From Desulfocarbo indianensis (GTDB lineage Bacteria; Desulfobacterota; Desulfarculia; Desulfarculales; Desulfarculaceae), in NCBI GenBank assembly GCA_001184205.1, contig LBMP01000005.1:310001-374000 (forward strand): a stretch of 64,000 bases of DNA, given 5' to 3'. How positions within the stretch are numbered: position 1 is the stretch's first letter; each line of letters begins with the position of its first letter. This document shows positions 1-8,280 of the stretch, one piece after another. The translations under genes and the position numbers were made by a program. Below the pieces are notes generated by a model that saw nothing but the letters and a program-made list of their open reading frames with translations, had not been told where the DNA came from and made no database searches.

Positions 1-227
1 CGGGATAGCTCCTCGGCCTTGCGATAGACCGTCTCCAGCACCGCCTGCTGCTCGATCTTGCGCAGGGATTGCCGGATTTCGCTGGGATTGCCGGCAAGAT
101 AGACGCCGGCGGCGCTGTTGGGGTCGGGCGTCTCGGCCGCGGCCGGCCTGGTCGGCGGATACACTCCGCTGGGGGTTACCAGCAAGGGGCCGTCCTTGAG
201 GCCCTTGTATTTAATGGTTATGCCCAC
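1..227 (-). CDS. Hypothetical protein, N-terminal part (runs off window)
   Basis: An open minus-strand frame begins at a GTG (codon 225-227) just after an in-frame TAG and continues without a stop to the window edge. It encodes about 75 residues beginning VGITIKYKGLKDGPLL; the last part looks helical and charged (PSEIRQSLRKIEQQ). I recognise no family. It lies 71 bases downstream of nagZ on the same strand, so it may be the next gene of that operon. GTG is the only usable start after the stop codon. The C-terminal part is outside the window, so function cannot be judged. Confidence 0.4.
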   Translation of the reverse strand, partial: MGITIKYKGLKDGPLLVTPSGVYPPTRPAAAETPDPNSAAGVYLAGNPSEIRQSLRKIEQQAVLETVYRKAEELS

Positions 228-298
228 CGCTTTCCCGTGCCGCCCTTGCTATGGATATACCCGCCCATATCTCTTATCGGCCTGAACAACGTTGGACT

Positions 299-1342
299 TT
301 AAGCTTTTTTAGCCAGCACCGCCGATAATTGGCTCAAGCTTTCCGGCAGGGCGGCCAGCCGGTTTTTGGCGGCCTGGATGCGGTGGTGGCTGGCCCAGAT
401 GCGCTCCTGGGATATCTCGCCCGCCTCGGCCAGGGCCGTCAGGCGGTCCAGGGCCTGCAAGGCCAATTCGGCGCGGTGGCAGACCAGGACCAAGTCGCAG
501 CCCGCCAGATAGGCCCGCACCGCGGCCTGGTCCGGCTCCAGCTCGGCGGCCACGGCCCCCATCTCCAAATCGTCGGAGAGGACCAGGCCCTGATAGCCGA
601 TCTCCTTGCGCAGCAGGCCCTCTATCACCGCCGGCGAGAGCGAGGCCGGGCTGGAATCGTCCAGGGACTCGAACACCGCGTGGCACACCATGACCCCGCT
701 CACGCCGACTTCTGCGGCCCGGCGGAAAGGTATCAGCTCCACCTCCTCCAAATCCCGGCGGCTCAAGGCCACCCGCGGCCTTTCCCGGTGGGTGTCGGCG
801 GTGGTGCGGCCCAGGCCGGGAAAATGCTTGGCGCAGGCCAGGCATCCCGCTTCCTGCTGGCCCAGGATGAAGGCCGCGCCCAGCTTGGCCACCCGCTCCG
901 CATCGGAGCCCAGGCTGCGGCGCTGCATTATGCCGCCAGCCACCGCGTGCACGTCCATCACCGGGGCCAGGTTCCAGTTGAAGCCCGCCGCCGTGAGCTG
1001 GCGGCCCAGGAGCGCGCCGTGGGCCCTTAGCTCGAAGGGCCGGGCCCGGCCCAGCTCGGACAGGCCGGGGCCGTCGCAGAAGGGCTCGTGCAGCCTGGCC
1101 ACGCTGCCGCCCTCCTGGTCCACCATTATGAAGAGCGGCGGCCGCTCGGCCTCGGCCGCGGCCCGCCGCAGCCGGTAGTTGAGCTCCCAGACCTGGGCCG
1201 GCGATTCCACGTTGCGCTTGAACAGGATCACGCCGCCCAGGCCCTCGTGCCCCGCCAGGCGCAGTTCGCGGTCGCCGGCCTGAGGGCCGGGGATTCCCAC
1301 CACGAAGGATTGGGCCAATATGGCGCGGGGGGTGAGCATCAT
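299..1342 (-). CDS. nagZ: Beta-N-acetylhexosaminidase NagZ (GH3)
   Basis: A 347-residue family 3 glycoside hydrolase that removes GlcNAc from GlcNAc-anhydroMurNAc muropeptides in peptidoglycan recycling. Visible motifs are FIMVDQEGG near residue 75, the NagZ loop KHFPGLGRT with DTH (the Asp-His pair that acts as general acid/base) near residue 170, and LSDDLEMGA containing the predicted nucleophilic Asp. There is no signal peptide, which fits a cytoplasmic enzyme. The start is the first of two tandem ATG codons and overlaps the upstream lipoprotein stop by 4 bases, indicating translational coupling. Length is typical. The histidine usual in KHFPGHG is leucine here, while the DTH dyad is intact. 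Confidence 0.93.
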   Translation of the reverse strand: MMLTPRAILAQSFVVGIPGPQAGDRELRLAGHEGLGGVILFKRNVESPAQVWELNYRLRRAAAEAERPPLFIMVDQEGGSVARLHEPFCDGPGLSELGRARPFELRAHGALLGRQLTAAGFNWNLAPVMDVHAVAGGIMQRRSLGSDAERVAKLGAAFILGQQEAGCLACAKHFPGLGRTTADTHRERPRVALSRRDLEEVELIPFRRAAEVGVSGVMVCHAVFESLDDSSPASLSPAVIEGLLRKEIGYQGLVLSDDLEMGAVAAELEPDQAAVRAYLAGCDLVLVCHRAELALQALDRLTALAEAGEISQERIWASHHRIQAAKNRLAALPESLSQLSAVLAKKA

Positions 1343-2136
1343 GGCTTGGCGCCTCCCCGCTCCAGCATCGCCTTTTCCGCCGCCTTGACGTCCTCCTCGC
1401 TGGGGAAGCGGGTGGAGGCGGTGGATTGGGTGGGGCCCCGGAAATCCAGATCGCCCTTGAAATCGCAACGGAACACCAGAGTATTGCGCACGCCGGAGGC
1501 GGCCAGGTCGCTCAGGGGCACCCGCCAGCGCACCCAGCCGCCGGTCACCTCCGGCTCGGCCTTGGCCGAGCCCGCCACCAGCGGCCAGGCCTTGATGATC
1601 TCGCCCGGCAGGTTCATGGTGAGGCTCACGTAGTGCCCGGCCAGGCCGCCGGCCAGAAGCCTGGCCGCCTTGGCCGCGGCCGGATCGCTGGGGGCGGCGG
1701 CGGGGGCGCGCTCCTCCAGCTCCAGGCCGGGCTTCACCGAGCGGTCCGGCAGGTCGCCTTCCATGGATTCCAGCCAGACGGTCATGCGGTAGGTGTAGGC
1801 GGTCATGCCCAAAATCCCGGTGCCTATCTCTTCCACCTGGAACCGCAACCGGCGCATGGCCATGACGTCCAGCCATTCGAACTCCAGGCGCTCGGACACG
1901 GTGAGGCGGCCTTCTTGCACGTCGCGGATTCTTTGCGGCACGGGATACACGATGGTGCCCAGGTCTATCTGGCTGTTCCGGGCCAGGTGGGCCGGCAAAT
2001 CCAAGCGCACCTCCATGACCCCGTTGCCGGTTTCATTGAGGGTGAGTTCCACCTCGTAATCAAAGCAGCCCGCCGCCAGAAGCAGCGCGGCCAGGAGCGC
2101 GGCCCAGGCCGGCTTCGCCAAGCGGATTTTTTTCAT
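1339..2136 (-). CDS. Lipoprotein paired with NagZ
   Basis: A 265-residue predicted lipoprotein. A short basic N-terminus (MKKIRLAK) is followed by a hydrophobic stretch and the lipobox LAAGC, so the mature protein should start at that Cys and be membrane-anchored. After it comes FDYEVELTLNETGNG, a start shared in pattern with the next lipoprotein (VDLEMKLALNRDGSG), which suggests a duplicated pair of LppM-like beta domains. The start ATG has a GGAGGGAG ribosome-binding site. It overlaps both neighbours by 4 bases, placing it in a three-gene operon with nagZ. A role in the cell envelope is inferred; no catalytic motif is visible. Confidence 0.8.
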   Translation of the reverse strand: MKKIRLAKPAWAALLAALLLAAGCFDYEVELTLNETGNGVMEVRLDLPAHLARNSQIDLGTIVYPVPQRIRDVQEGRLTVSERLEFEWLDVMAMRRLRFQVEEIGTGILGMTAYTYRMTVWLESMEGDLPDRSVKPGLELEERAPAAAPSDPAAAKAARLLAGGLAGHYVSLTMNLPGEIIKAWPLVAGSAKAEPEVTGGWVRWRVPLSDLAASGVRNTLVFRCDFKGDLDFRGPTQSTASTRFPSEEDVKAAEKAMLERGGAKP

Positions 2137-2801
2137 GAGGCTCCCTCCTGCCGGCTTTTGACGCCCTGCCTCTGATCCTCGGGCAGGTCCAGGCCGGCCT
2201 TGAAATCCACCGCGAAGACCAGGGGGCCCTCATGCCCCAGGAAGCTGTCCAGAGGCACCGACCAGGTCGCGGTTTTTTTGTCCTCGGAAACCTGGGGCTG
2301 AATGGAAAGCCCGCCCAGACCGGCGGCGTGGGCGGTCTGGATTTCTCCCGGCACCTCCAGCGTCGCCTTGAAGAAATGGCCGATGAAAAGCGCGGCCGCC
2401 TCCTTGGCCTGGGCCTGCGAGGCGCCCTCCACCTGGGCGCGCAGGCGGTAGGTGGGCTTGAACAGACCCCACAGGAAACCGGATTCTACCCGCTTGAGCT
2501 CAAATTCCGCACCCGGCCGGGCAATCACCTGGGCCAGGCTCTCGAAGGAAGAGCGAGAGGTGAAGGCCACCTGCTCGCCCCTGGGGTCCAGGCTGGTTTG
2601 GGGCGGAGGCTCGATCACCAGGGAGCGTTGCAGGTTAAGATTGCCGCTGGCCAGCTGCTTGGGGGCGATCAGCGAACTGGTCACCGCGCCGGAACCGTCG
2701 CGGTTGAGGGCCAGTTTCATTTCCAAATCCACGCACCCGGCCAATATGAGCAGGGGCAGCAGACCTAAGACGCTGAAAATGCGCGGCGCTCGAGAGTGCA
2801 T
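2133..2801 (-). CDS. Lipoprotein, paralogue of the next gene
   Basis: A 222-residue predicted lipoprotein and the first gene of the nagZ operon. The signal sequence RIFSVLGLLPLLILAGC ends in a good lipobox. The mature start, with the pattern D.E..L.LN..GSG, matches that of the downstream lipoprotein, and both end with a segment like PLVFAVDFKAGLDL / TLVFRCDFKGDLDF. I chose the ATG at 2799-2801 because it has GGAG six bases upstream and gives a normal signal peptide; an upstream GTG at 2831 would add ten residues. The paired mature domains resemble the LppM type, but the function is unknown. Confidence 0.78.
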   Translation of the reverse strand: MHSRAPRIFSVLGLLPLLILAGCVDLEMKLALNRDGSGAVTSSLIAPKQLASGNLNLQRSLVIEPPPQTSLDPRGEQVAFTSRSSFESLAQVIARPGAEFELKRVESGFLWGLFKPTYRLRAQVEGASQAQAKEAAALFIGHFFKATLEVPGEIQTAHAAGLGGLSIQPQVSEDKKTATWSVPLDSFLGHEGPLVFAVDFKAGLDLPEDQRQGVKSRQEGAS

Positions 2802-2934
2802 GGACTTCTCCAGGCTTGAGATTACACCCACCTCCTATCCTTACAGCAGGCGGAGGTCAAGGGCAATAACAGGCGCGTTGTAGGCCGGGCCGGGCCGTGC
2901 TAACCTAACGCCCGTAACCAGGAGGTTTTTCCGC

Positions 2935-3879
2935 ATGCGCGCCATGGTCCTGGCCGCCGGTTTGGGAACCCGGCTCGCGCCGCTCACCCACCGCCGGCCC
3001 AAATGCCTGATGCCGGCCGCCGGCCGCACCCTGTTGGGGCTATGGCTGGAGCGCCTGGCCGGCTGGGGAATCCGCCGGGCGGTGGTGAACACCCACCATC
3101 TGTCCGGGCTGGTGCGCCTGCGCCTGCAAAAAGGCTGGCCCGGCCTGGATATCGCCGAAAGCCACGAGCCCATGCTCTTGGGCACCGGCGGCGGACTGGT
3201 CGCCGCCCGCCGCGAGCTCGGCAACGGCCCGTTTTTGCTGATCAACGCGGATGTGATCGCCACGGCCGACTTGCCGCCCCTGCTCGACCGGCTGCAAGCG
3301 ACAGGGGCGGTGGCGGTGCTGGGGCAGAAGGACGACGCCCGCTTCAACAGCGTGGCCCTGTCCGGCGATGGCCGGGTGCTGGGCTTTCGCGGCGACCCCG
3401 GCCTGGCCGACCCGGCGCTCTGGCGCACCTATACCGGCCTGGCCGCCATCCATCCCCGGCTCCTGGATTATCTGCCAGCCAGCGGCCCCGGCGGCCTCAT
3501 CGACGGCATGCGCGCGGCCCTGGCGGCGGGCGAGACCATTTTGGGCGAGGAGCTTGCCGGCTTCTGGGACGACCTGGGCACGCCGGAAAGGCTGCTCTTA
3601 CTGCACCGGGACTTGGCAAAGGGCCGCTTGCCCGCCTTGGCCCTGCTGGGCGGAGCCGGCCCTTTCTGGCTGGAGAGCGGAGCCCGCGTCGCGCCCGAGG
3701 CCCGTCTGGAAGGCTTCGTGCTGGCGGGCGAGGGGGCGCGGGTGGAAGCGGGCGCAGTGATCAAAAACAGCCTGCTTCTGCCGGGGGCGCGGGTGACCGC
3801 GGGAACGCGGGTGGAAAACGCGGTTCTGGGCGACGGCTTTGTCGCCGAGGGCCATATCACGGGCGGGGCACATGCCTGA
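2935..3879 (+). CDS. Sugar-1-phosphate nucleotidyltransferase, MurU-like
   Basis: A 314-residue NTP_transferase protein. The N-terminus has the nucleotide-binding signature VLAAGLGTRLAPLTHRRPK with the basic residues expected for nucleotidyl transfer, followed by NADVI (metal-binding Asp). Residues ~245-310 are short repeats (GARVAPEARLEGFVLAGEG) typical of a left-handed beta-helix tail, making it longer than Pseudomonas MurU (about 220 residues). The next gene is an aminoglycoside-phosphotransferase-fold kinase overlapping by 8 bases, the arrangement of MurU/AmgK, which convert MurNAc to UDP-MurNAc. nagZ lies divergently upstream. MurNAc specificity is inferred from context; a mannose-, glucose- or heptose-1-phosphate substrate remains possible. 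Confidence 0.84.
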   Translation: MRAMVLAAGLGTRLAPLTHRRPKCLMPAAGRTLLGLWLERLAGWGIRRAVVNTHHLSGLVRLRLQKGWPGLDIAESHEPMLLGTGGGLVAARRELGNGPFLLINADVIATADLPPLLDRLQATGAVAVLGQKDDARFNSVALSGDGRVLGFRGDPGLADPALWRTYTGLAAIHPRLLDYLPASGPGGLIDGMRAALAAGETILGEELAGFWDDLGTPERLLLLHRDLAKGRLPALALLGGAGPFWLESGARVAPEARLEGFVLAGEGARVEAGAVIKNSLLLPGARVTAGTRVENAVLGDGFVAEGHITGGAHA

Positions 3880-4918
3880 AGCGCTGAAATCATGGGCTAG
3901 GGAAAACTGGCCGGGAGGCGATCCCGGCTCCATCAACTGGGAACCGGTGGCCGCCGACGGCTCGGCCCGGCTCTTCCTGCGGCTTACCGGCCGGGGCCAG
4001 AGCCTGGTGGCCATGAGCAACCCGGCCAATCCCGCCGAAAACCGGGCCTGGCATTACCTGGCCGGCCATTTGGGCGGGCTGGGTCTGCCCGTGGCCCGGG
4101 TATTGGCCGCGGATTTGGAGCGGGGCCTGTTCCTCATGGAGGATCTGGGCCGGGGGTCCTTGCAGGAGGCCGCCCTGGCCGCGGCCGGCCCCGAGCAGCT
4201 CGCCTCGCTGTACGAGCCGGTTTTGGCCATGCTGGCCCGCCTGCAAGCCAAGGGGGGCCAGGGCTTCGACCTGTCCGTGTGCTTTGACGGGCCGGAGCTG
4301 ACCCCGGCTTTTTTGCGCGAGCGCGAGGCCGGCTATTTCCTGGAGGAATTCATCCTGGGGGCCTGCGGGCTGGGCCGGGAGGGATTGCCCCCTGGCCTTG
4401 ACCGCGACCTGGACCGGCTTTGCCAACTGGCTGGCGGGGCCCGGCCGCGGGGCCTGGTGCACCGGGATTTTCAAAGCCGCAATATCGTCTGGCAGAACGG
4501 CAGATTGGGCCTGGTGGATTTTCAGGGTGCGCGCCTGGGGCCGGCCCAGTATGATCTGGCCGCGTTGCTTTACGATCCCTACGTGGACCTGGAGCCGGAA
4601 ACGCGGATTCTTCTCATGGAGCGCTACCTGGCGCTCAGGACCCAAGAAGGCCCCTTTGACCGCGAGGCCTTCCTGCAAGGCTGGCCCTACGTGGCGGCCT
4701 GCCGCCTGATGCAGGCCCTGGGCGCCTATGCCTTCCTGAGCCGCAAGCGGGGCCGCACCCATTTCGCGCTGTACGCGGAGCCGGCCCTGGACAGCCTGCG
4801 CCGCCTGTGCGAGGAGCCCGCCCTGGCCGGCTTCCAATCCCTGGGCGGCCTCTTGGAGAGCCTGCCCGGCCGGCTGCCGCCGGAGGCTTTCAGGCCCTTG
4901 CCGGAGGAGAAAATTTGA
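3872..4918 (+). CDS. Aminoglycoside-phosphotransferase-fold sugar kinase, AmgK-like
   Basis: A 348-residue APH-family kinase. The Brenner-type catalytic motif is LVHRDFQSRNIVW and the metal-binding motif is LGLVDFQGA; both are intact, as in AmgK (N-acetylmuramate/N-acetylglucosamine anomeric kinase). FLMEDLG near residue 90 fits the hinge. The start ATG at 3872 lies inside the end of the nucleotidyltransferase gene, so the two are translationally coupled, and the stop overlaps the TTG of der. With the neighbouring nucleotidyltransferase it would produce a nucleotide-activated sugar, most plausibly UDP-MurNAc. Substrate identity is inferred from context. Confidence 0.82.
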   Translation: MPEALKSWARENWPGGDPGSINWEPVAADGSARLFLRLTGRGQSLVAMSNPANPAENRAWHYLAGHLGGLGLPVARVLAADLERGLFLMEDLGRGSLQEAALAAAGPEQLASLYEPVLAMLARLQAKGGQGFDLSVCFDGPELTPAFLREREAGYFLEEFILGACGLGREGLPPGLDRDLDRLCQLAGGARPRGLVHRDFQSRNIVWQNGRLGLVDFQGARLGPAQYDLAALLYDPYVDLEPETRILLMERYLALRTQEGPFDREAFLQGWPYVAACRLMQALGAYAFLSRKRGRTHFALYAEPALDSLRRLCEEPALAGFQSLGGLLESLPGRLPPEAFRPLPEEKI

Positions 4919-6324
4919 CCCCCATCATCGCCATAGTGGGCCGGCCCAACGTGGGCAAGTCCACCCTGTTCAACCGGCTCACCAAGACCCGCCGGGCCCT
5001 GGTGCACGACCTGCCGGGGGTCACCCGCGACCGGCTTTACGGCCAGGCCCAGGCCGAGGGCCGGCGCATCACCGTGGTGGACACCGGCGGCTACGACCCG
5101 CCCATGGACCAGGCTTTCGCCGACGAGGTTCACGCCCAGGTGGAGCTGGCCCTGGATCAGGCCGATTTGGTGCTGTTCATAGCCGACGGCCGGGTGGGCA
5201 TCTCGCCCTTGGATCACGAGGTGGCCCAGCGCCTGCGCCGCACCAAGAAGCCGGTGATAGTGGCGGTCAACAAGGTGGACGACGAGCGCCTGGAGGACGC
5301 GGCCCAGGAATTCCACGCCCTGGGCCTGGAGCCGGTGCATTTCATCAGCGCCTCCCATGGCCGGGGCGTGCGCGACCTCTTGCGTGAAATCGCGGCCCTT
5401 TTGCCCCCCGAGGAAGAGGACAAGAAGGAAACCGACGGCGCCGAGGAGCCCACGGTGCGGGTGGCCCTGCTGGGCCGGCCCAACGTGGGCAAGTCGTCTT
5501 TGGTCAACGCGCTCACCGGCGAAGCCAGGGTGGTGGTCTCCGACGTGCCCGGCACCACCCGCGACGCCGTGGATACGCCTTTCACCTTTAAAGGCAAAGA
5601 ATACGTGCTCATAGACACCGCGGGCATCCGCCGGCAGGGCAAGGTGGAGCGCGGCCTGGAAAAGGCCGGGGTTTTCCGCTCCTTGCGGGCCCTGGAGCGG
5701 GCCCATGTGGCGGTGTGCGTGATCGACGCCTCCGAGGGCGTCACCGACCACGACCTGCACCTGGTGGGCCAGGCGGTGGAAAACTACCGCGGCCTGATCC
5801 TGGCCCTGAACAAGTGGGACCTGCTGCGCGGCGACCAGCACCGCCAATCCGAGGTGAAGCACCGCATCGAGCGGGCCCTGCGCTTCGCGCCCTGGGCCCC
5901 GGTGCTCACCACCAGCGCGCTCGGCAAAAAAGGAGTGAGCGGCATTTTGCCCGCCGTGGATCAGGTTTACGCCGATTACAACCGCCGGGCGGACACCGGC
6001 CCCCTAAACCGCGCCCTGGAGACCATGGTGGAGCGCCACCAGCCGGCGGTGCGCCGGGGCCGCCGGCTCAAGTTCTTCTACGCCACCCAGGTGGGGGTCC
6101 GCCCGCCCCATGTGGTCGTGTTCGTTAACGATCCCGGCGAGGTCCATTTTTCCTACCGCCGCTATCTGGCCAACGGGCTGCGCTCGTTCATGGGGCTGGA
6201 GCGTTCGCCCCTGCGGCTCACCCTGAAGGAGCGCACCGGCAACCGGCCCAAGGGGGCGGCCCGGGGAGGCGTGCGCGGCCCGGCCAAGCCGCGGGCCAAG
6301 GAAGGCAAAAAGCGCGGCGCCTGA
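4915..6324 (+). CDS. der: Ribosome-assembly GTPase Der (EngA)
   Basis: A 469-residue tandem GTPase required for 50S subunit maturation. Two G domains are seen, each with GRPNVGKS P-loops (near residues 8 and 185), DTGG/DTAG switch II motifs, and NKVD/NKWD specificity motifs, followed by the KH-like domain (residues ~350-440) and a basic, Lys/Arg-rich tail. The start is TTG at 4915, which overlaps the kinase stop as TTGA and has GGAGGAG about eight bases upstream; it gives the canonical opening TPIIAIVGRPN. Length is normal. Co-transcription with the upstream kinase is likely. Confidence 0.97.
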   Translation: MTPIIAIVGRPNVGKSTLFNRLTKTRRALVHDLPGVTRDRLYGQAQAEGRRITVVDTGGYDPPMDQAFADEVHAQVELALDQADLVLFIADGRVGISPLDHEVAQRLRRTKKPVIVAVNKVDDERLEDAAQEFHALGLEPVHFISASHGRGVRDLLREIAALLPPEEEDKKETDGAEEPTVRVALLGRPNVGKSSLVNALTGEARVVVSDVPGTTRDAVDTPFTFKGKEYVLIDTAGIRRQGKVERGLEKAGVFRSLRALERAHVAVCVIDASEGVTDHDLHLVGQAVENYRGLILALNKWDLLRGDQHRQSEVKHRIERALRFAPWAPVLTTSALGKKGVSGILPAVDQVYADYNRRADTGPLNRALETMVERHQPAVRRGRRLKFFYATQVGVRPPHVVVFVNDPGEVHFSYRRYLANGLRSFMGLERSPLRLTLKERTGNRPKGAARGGVRGPAKPRAKEGKKRGA

Positions 6325-6353
6325 CTTGGCCTCCCCGGCCCGGCGGGGCGGGC

Positions 6354-6382
6354 TTGACAAGCCCCAGGCAAGCGGTTAGTTT
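6354..6382 (+). promoter_or_regulatory. Candidate sigma-70 promoter for gmhA
   Basis: A perfect -35 box TTGACA (6354-6359) is followed by a 17-base spacer and TAGTTT (6377-6382), a weak -10 match of three of six. It sits in the gap between der and gmhA and would give a leader of about 30 bases ahead of the chosen gmhA start at 6420. Confidence 0.45.
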
Positions 6383-6419
6383 TAGCCACTTATTCAGCCG
6401 GATGCACATGGAGTCGTCC

Positions 6420-6998
6420 ATGCGGGAGTTTGCCAGCGCCGCCGTAAAAAACGCCATCGCCACCCTGGAGGCCTTTGCCAGGGAAGGATTGGACCCCGTG
6501 GTACGCGCCGCCGAAACCATGGCCCAGGCCATGACCTCGGGACGCAAGGTATTGGCCTTTGGCAACGGCGGCTCGGCGGCCGACGCCCAGCATTTCGTGG
6601 CGGAACTGGTCAACCGCTACCAGTTGGAGCGCCCTCCCCTGCCCGCCCTGGCGCTCACCACCGACACCAGCACTCTCACCTCCATTGCCAACGACTATCA
6701 CTTCGATGAAATTTTCGTGCGCCAGATCAAGGCCTTGGGTTTGGAAGGCGACGTGGCGCTGGGCATTTCCACCTCGGGCCGCTCGCCCAACGTGCTGAAG
6801 GGGCTGGCCGCGGCCAAGAGCCGGGGCCTGGTCACCGTGGGTTTGACCGGGGCCGGCGGCGGGGAAATGAAGCCCTTGTGCGACATCCTGATCGCCGCGC
6901 CCAGCGAGGACACGCCCCGGGTGCAGGAGGTGCACGCGGTGGTGGTGCACCTGCTTTGCGAACTGGTGGACATCAGGCTTTTCGGGCGGTCCAAATGA
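6420..6998 (+). CDS. gmhA: Phosphoheptose isomerase GmhA
   Basis: A 192-residue SIS-domain isomerase that converts sedoheptulose 7-phosphate to D-glycero-D-manno-heptose 7-phosphate, the first step of LPS inner-core heptose synthesis. Motifs are FGNGGSAADAQHF near residue 50, ISTSGRSPNV near 118, and QEVHAVVVHLLCELVD at the C-terminus. I chose the ATG at 6420 because GGAG lies six bases upstream and the length then equals E. coli GmhA; an ATG at 6402 would add six residues. The stop overlaps the next start by four bases. Cytoplasmic; consistent with lptD in the same window. Confidence 0.93.
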   Translation: MREFASAAVKNAIATLEAFAREGLDPVVRAAETMAQAMTSGRKVLAFGNGGSAADAQHFVAELVNRYQLERPPLPALALTTDTSTLTSIANDYHFDEIFVRQIKALGLEGDVALGISTSGRSPNVLKGLAAAKSRGLVTVGLTGAGGGEMKPLCDILIAAPSEDTPRVQEVHAVVVHLLCELVDIRLFGRSK

Positions 6999-7933
6999 AG
7001 CTGAAGCCCGCCGACATCTCCCGGCTCAAGCTGAGCGAGCTGGAAGTGCGCCCCTCCAAGGTTAGGCGCGGCATGCTGGGCAAGACCTGGCGTCCCGGCG
7101 GCGGCCTGAGCCAATTCCTGGAGGGACTGCCCCAGGTGCTGGCCGCCGACGACCTGCGGGCCGCGGTGGGGGCGGTCATTCAAGCCCGCCGGGCCCAAAG
7201 GCCGGTGATCATGGCCATGGGCGCCCACGTGATAAAGGTGGGCTTGAGCCCCCTGATCATAGACGCCATGGAGCGCGGCATCCTCACCGGGGTGGCCTTC
7301 AACGGGGCGGGCATGATCCACGACGTGGAGATGGCCCTGGCCGGCCACACCAGCGAGGACGTGGCCGAGGCCCTGGCCGACGGCAGCTTCGGCACCGCTC
7401 GCCAAACCGGCCAGTTCATCAACCAGGCCGTGGCCCAGGGGCAATCGCCCAGCCTGGGCGAGGCGGTGGGGCTGGCCCTGAACCGGGAGGAGCCGCCCTG
7501 CCGGGATCTCTCCATCCTGGCCGCCGGCGCCCGCCTGGAGGTTCCGGTCACCGTGCACGTGAGCCTGGGCGCGGACATCATCCACATGCACCCCTCCTTT
7601 GACGGCGGGGCCACCGGCGCGGCCAGCCATTATGATTTCCGCCTGCTCATTGCCCAGGTGGCCGATCTGAAGGGCGGCGTATATTTCAACGTGGGCTCGG
7701 CGGTGGTGCTGCCCGAGGTGTTTCTGAAGGCGCTTTCCGCGGCGCGCAACCTGGGCAATCCGGCCCAGGATTTCACCACGGTCAACCTGGACATGCTGCG
7801 GCATTACCGCCCCCTGACCAACGTGGTGCAGAGGCCGGTGCTGACCGGCGGCCGGGGCATCAACCTCACCGGCCACCACGAAATAAACCTGCCCCTGATC
7901 CTGGCCCTGGTCAGGGAGGGCCTGGAGGGCTGA
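6995..7933 (+). CDS. Deoxyhypusine-synthase-like protein
   Basis: A 312-residue protein of the deoxyhypusine synthase (DHS) fold family, recognised by MGAHVIKVGLSP, GVAFNGAGMIHDVE and GGATGAASHYDF, which form the NAD-binding Rossmann regions. DHS transfers an aminobutyl group from spermidine to a lysine of eIF5A, a protein bacteria lack, so bacterial members usually have other roles such as homospermidine synthesis or unknown ones. I do not see the SWGK segment that carries the catalytic lysine in true DHS; the equivalent region reads ASHYDFRLLIAQ. It starts 4 bases inside gmhA and is probably translated with it. Substrate unknown. Confidence 0.8.
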   Translation: MKLKPADISRLKLSELEVRPSKVRRGMLGKTWRPGGGLSQFLEGLPQVLAADDLRAAVGAVIQARRAQRPVIMAMGAHVIKVGLSPLIIDAMERGILTGVAFNGAGMIHDVEMALAGHTSEDVAEALADGSFGTARQTGQFINQAVAQGQSPSLGEAVGLALNREEPPCRDLSILAAGARLEVPVTVHVSLGADIIHMHPSFDGGATGAASHYDFRLLIAQVADLKGGVYFNVGSAVVLPEVFLKALSAARNLGNPAQDFTTVNLDMLRHYRPLTNVVQRPVLTGGRGINLTGHHEINLPLILALVREGLEG

Positions 7934-8036
7934 GGCCCGCCGGGGTTGCGCCGCAAGGCCAACGGTACTACATATTAAAAAGCGGGCCGCCTCCACAAGC
8001 GGCGGCTGTTCACATAATTCTCCAAGGATGCCGATC

Positions 8037-8255
8037 ATGCCCATCTATGAATACCATTGCCCCAAATGCGATAAGGACTTCGAGGTCCTGGTGCTCAATT
8101 CCAAGGAACAGGTCCGTTGCCCGGAATGCTCCTGCAAGGGCGTCACCCGCCTCATGAGCGGCTTCGCCCACAAGGGGGGAGAGGACGGCAAGATGGTTTC
8201 CTCGTCCAGCGGCTGCGCCTCCTGCGCGGGCGGCACCTGCTCCACCTGCCATTAA
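8037..8255 (+). CDS. FmdB-family zinc-ribbon protein
   Basis: A 72-residue protein opening MPIYEYHCPKC, the signature of the FmdB/CxxC_CXXC_SSSS regulatory family. Two CxxC knuckles (CPKC and CPEC) should bind zinc. The C-terminus is rich in Ser, Gly and Cys (SGCASCAGGTCSTCH). I placed the start at the MPIYEY methionine rather than an ATG three codons upstream because the family begins this way. Members were first described beside formamidase/amidase genes as putative regulators; no such gene is near here. It lies between the DHS-like gene and hemC. Confidence 0.88.
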   Translation: MPIYEYHCPKCDKDFEVLVLNSKEQVRCPECSCKGVTRLMSGFAHKGGEDGKMVSSSSGCASCAGGTCSTCH

Positions 8256-8280
8256 AACGCCGCTTAGCAAAGGCGCCGCC

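Noticed and set aside
69-302. Plus-strand frame of 77 codons at the left edge
   Set aside because: It runs opposite the partial minus-strand gene, has no ribosome-binding site and no recognisable domain.
299-1876. A longer NagZ start, giving 525 residues
   Set aside because: The added N-terminus is low-complexity and overlaps the lipoprotein in another frame; tandem ATG at 1337-1342 gives the normal NagZ opening.
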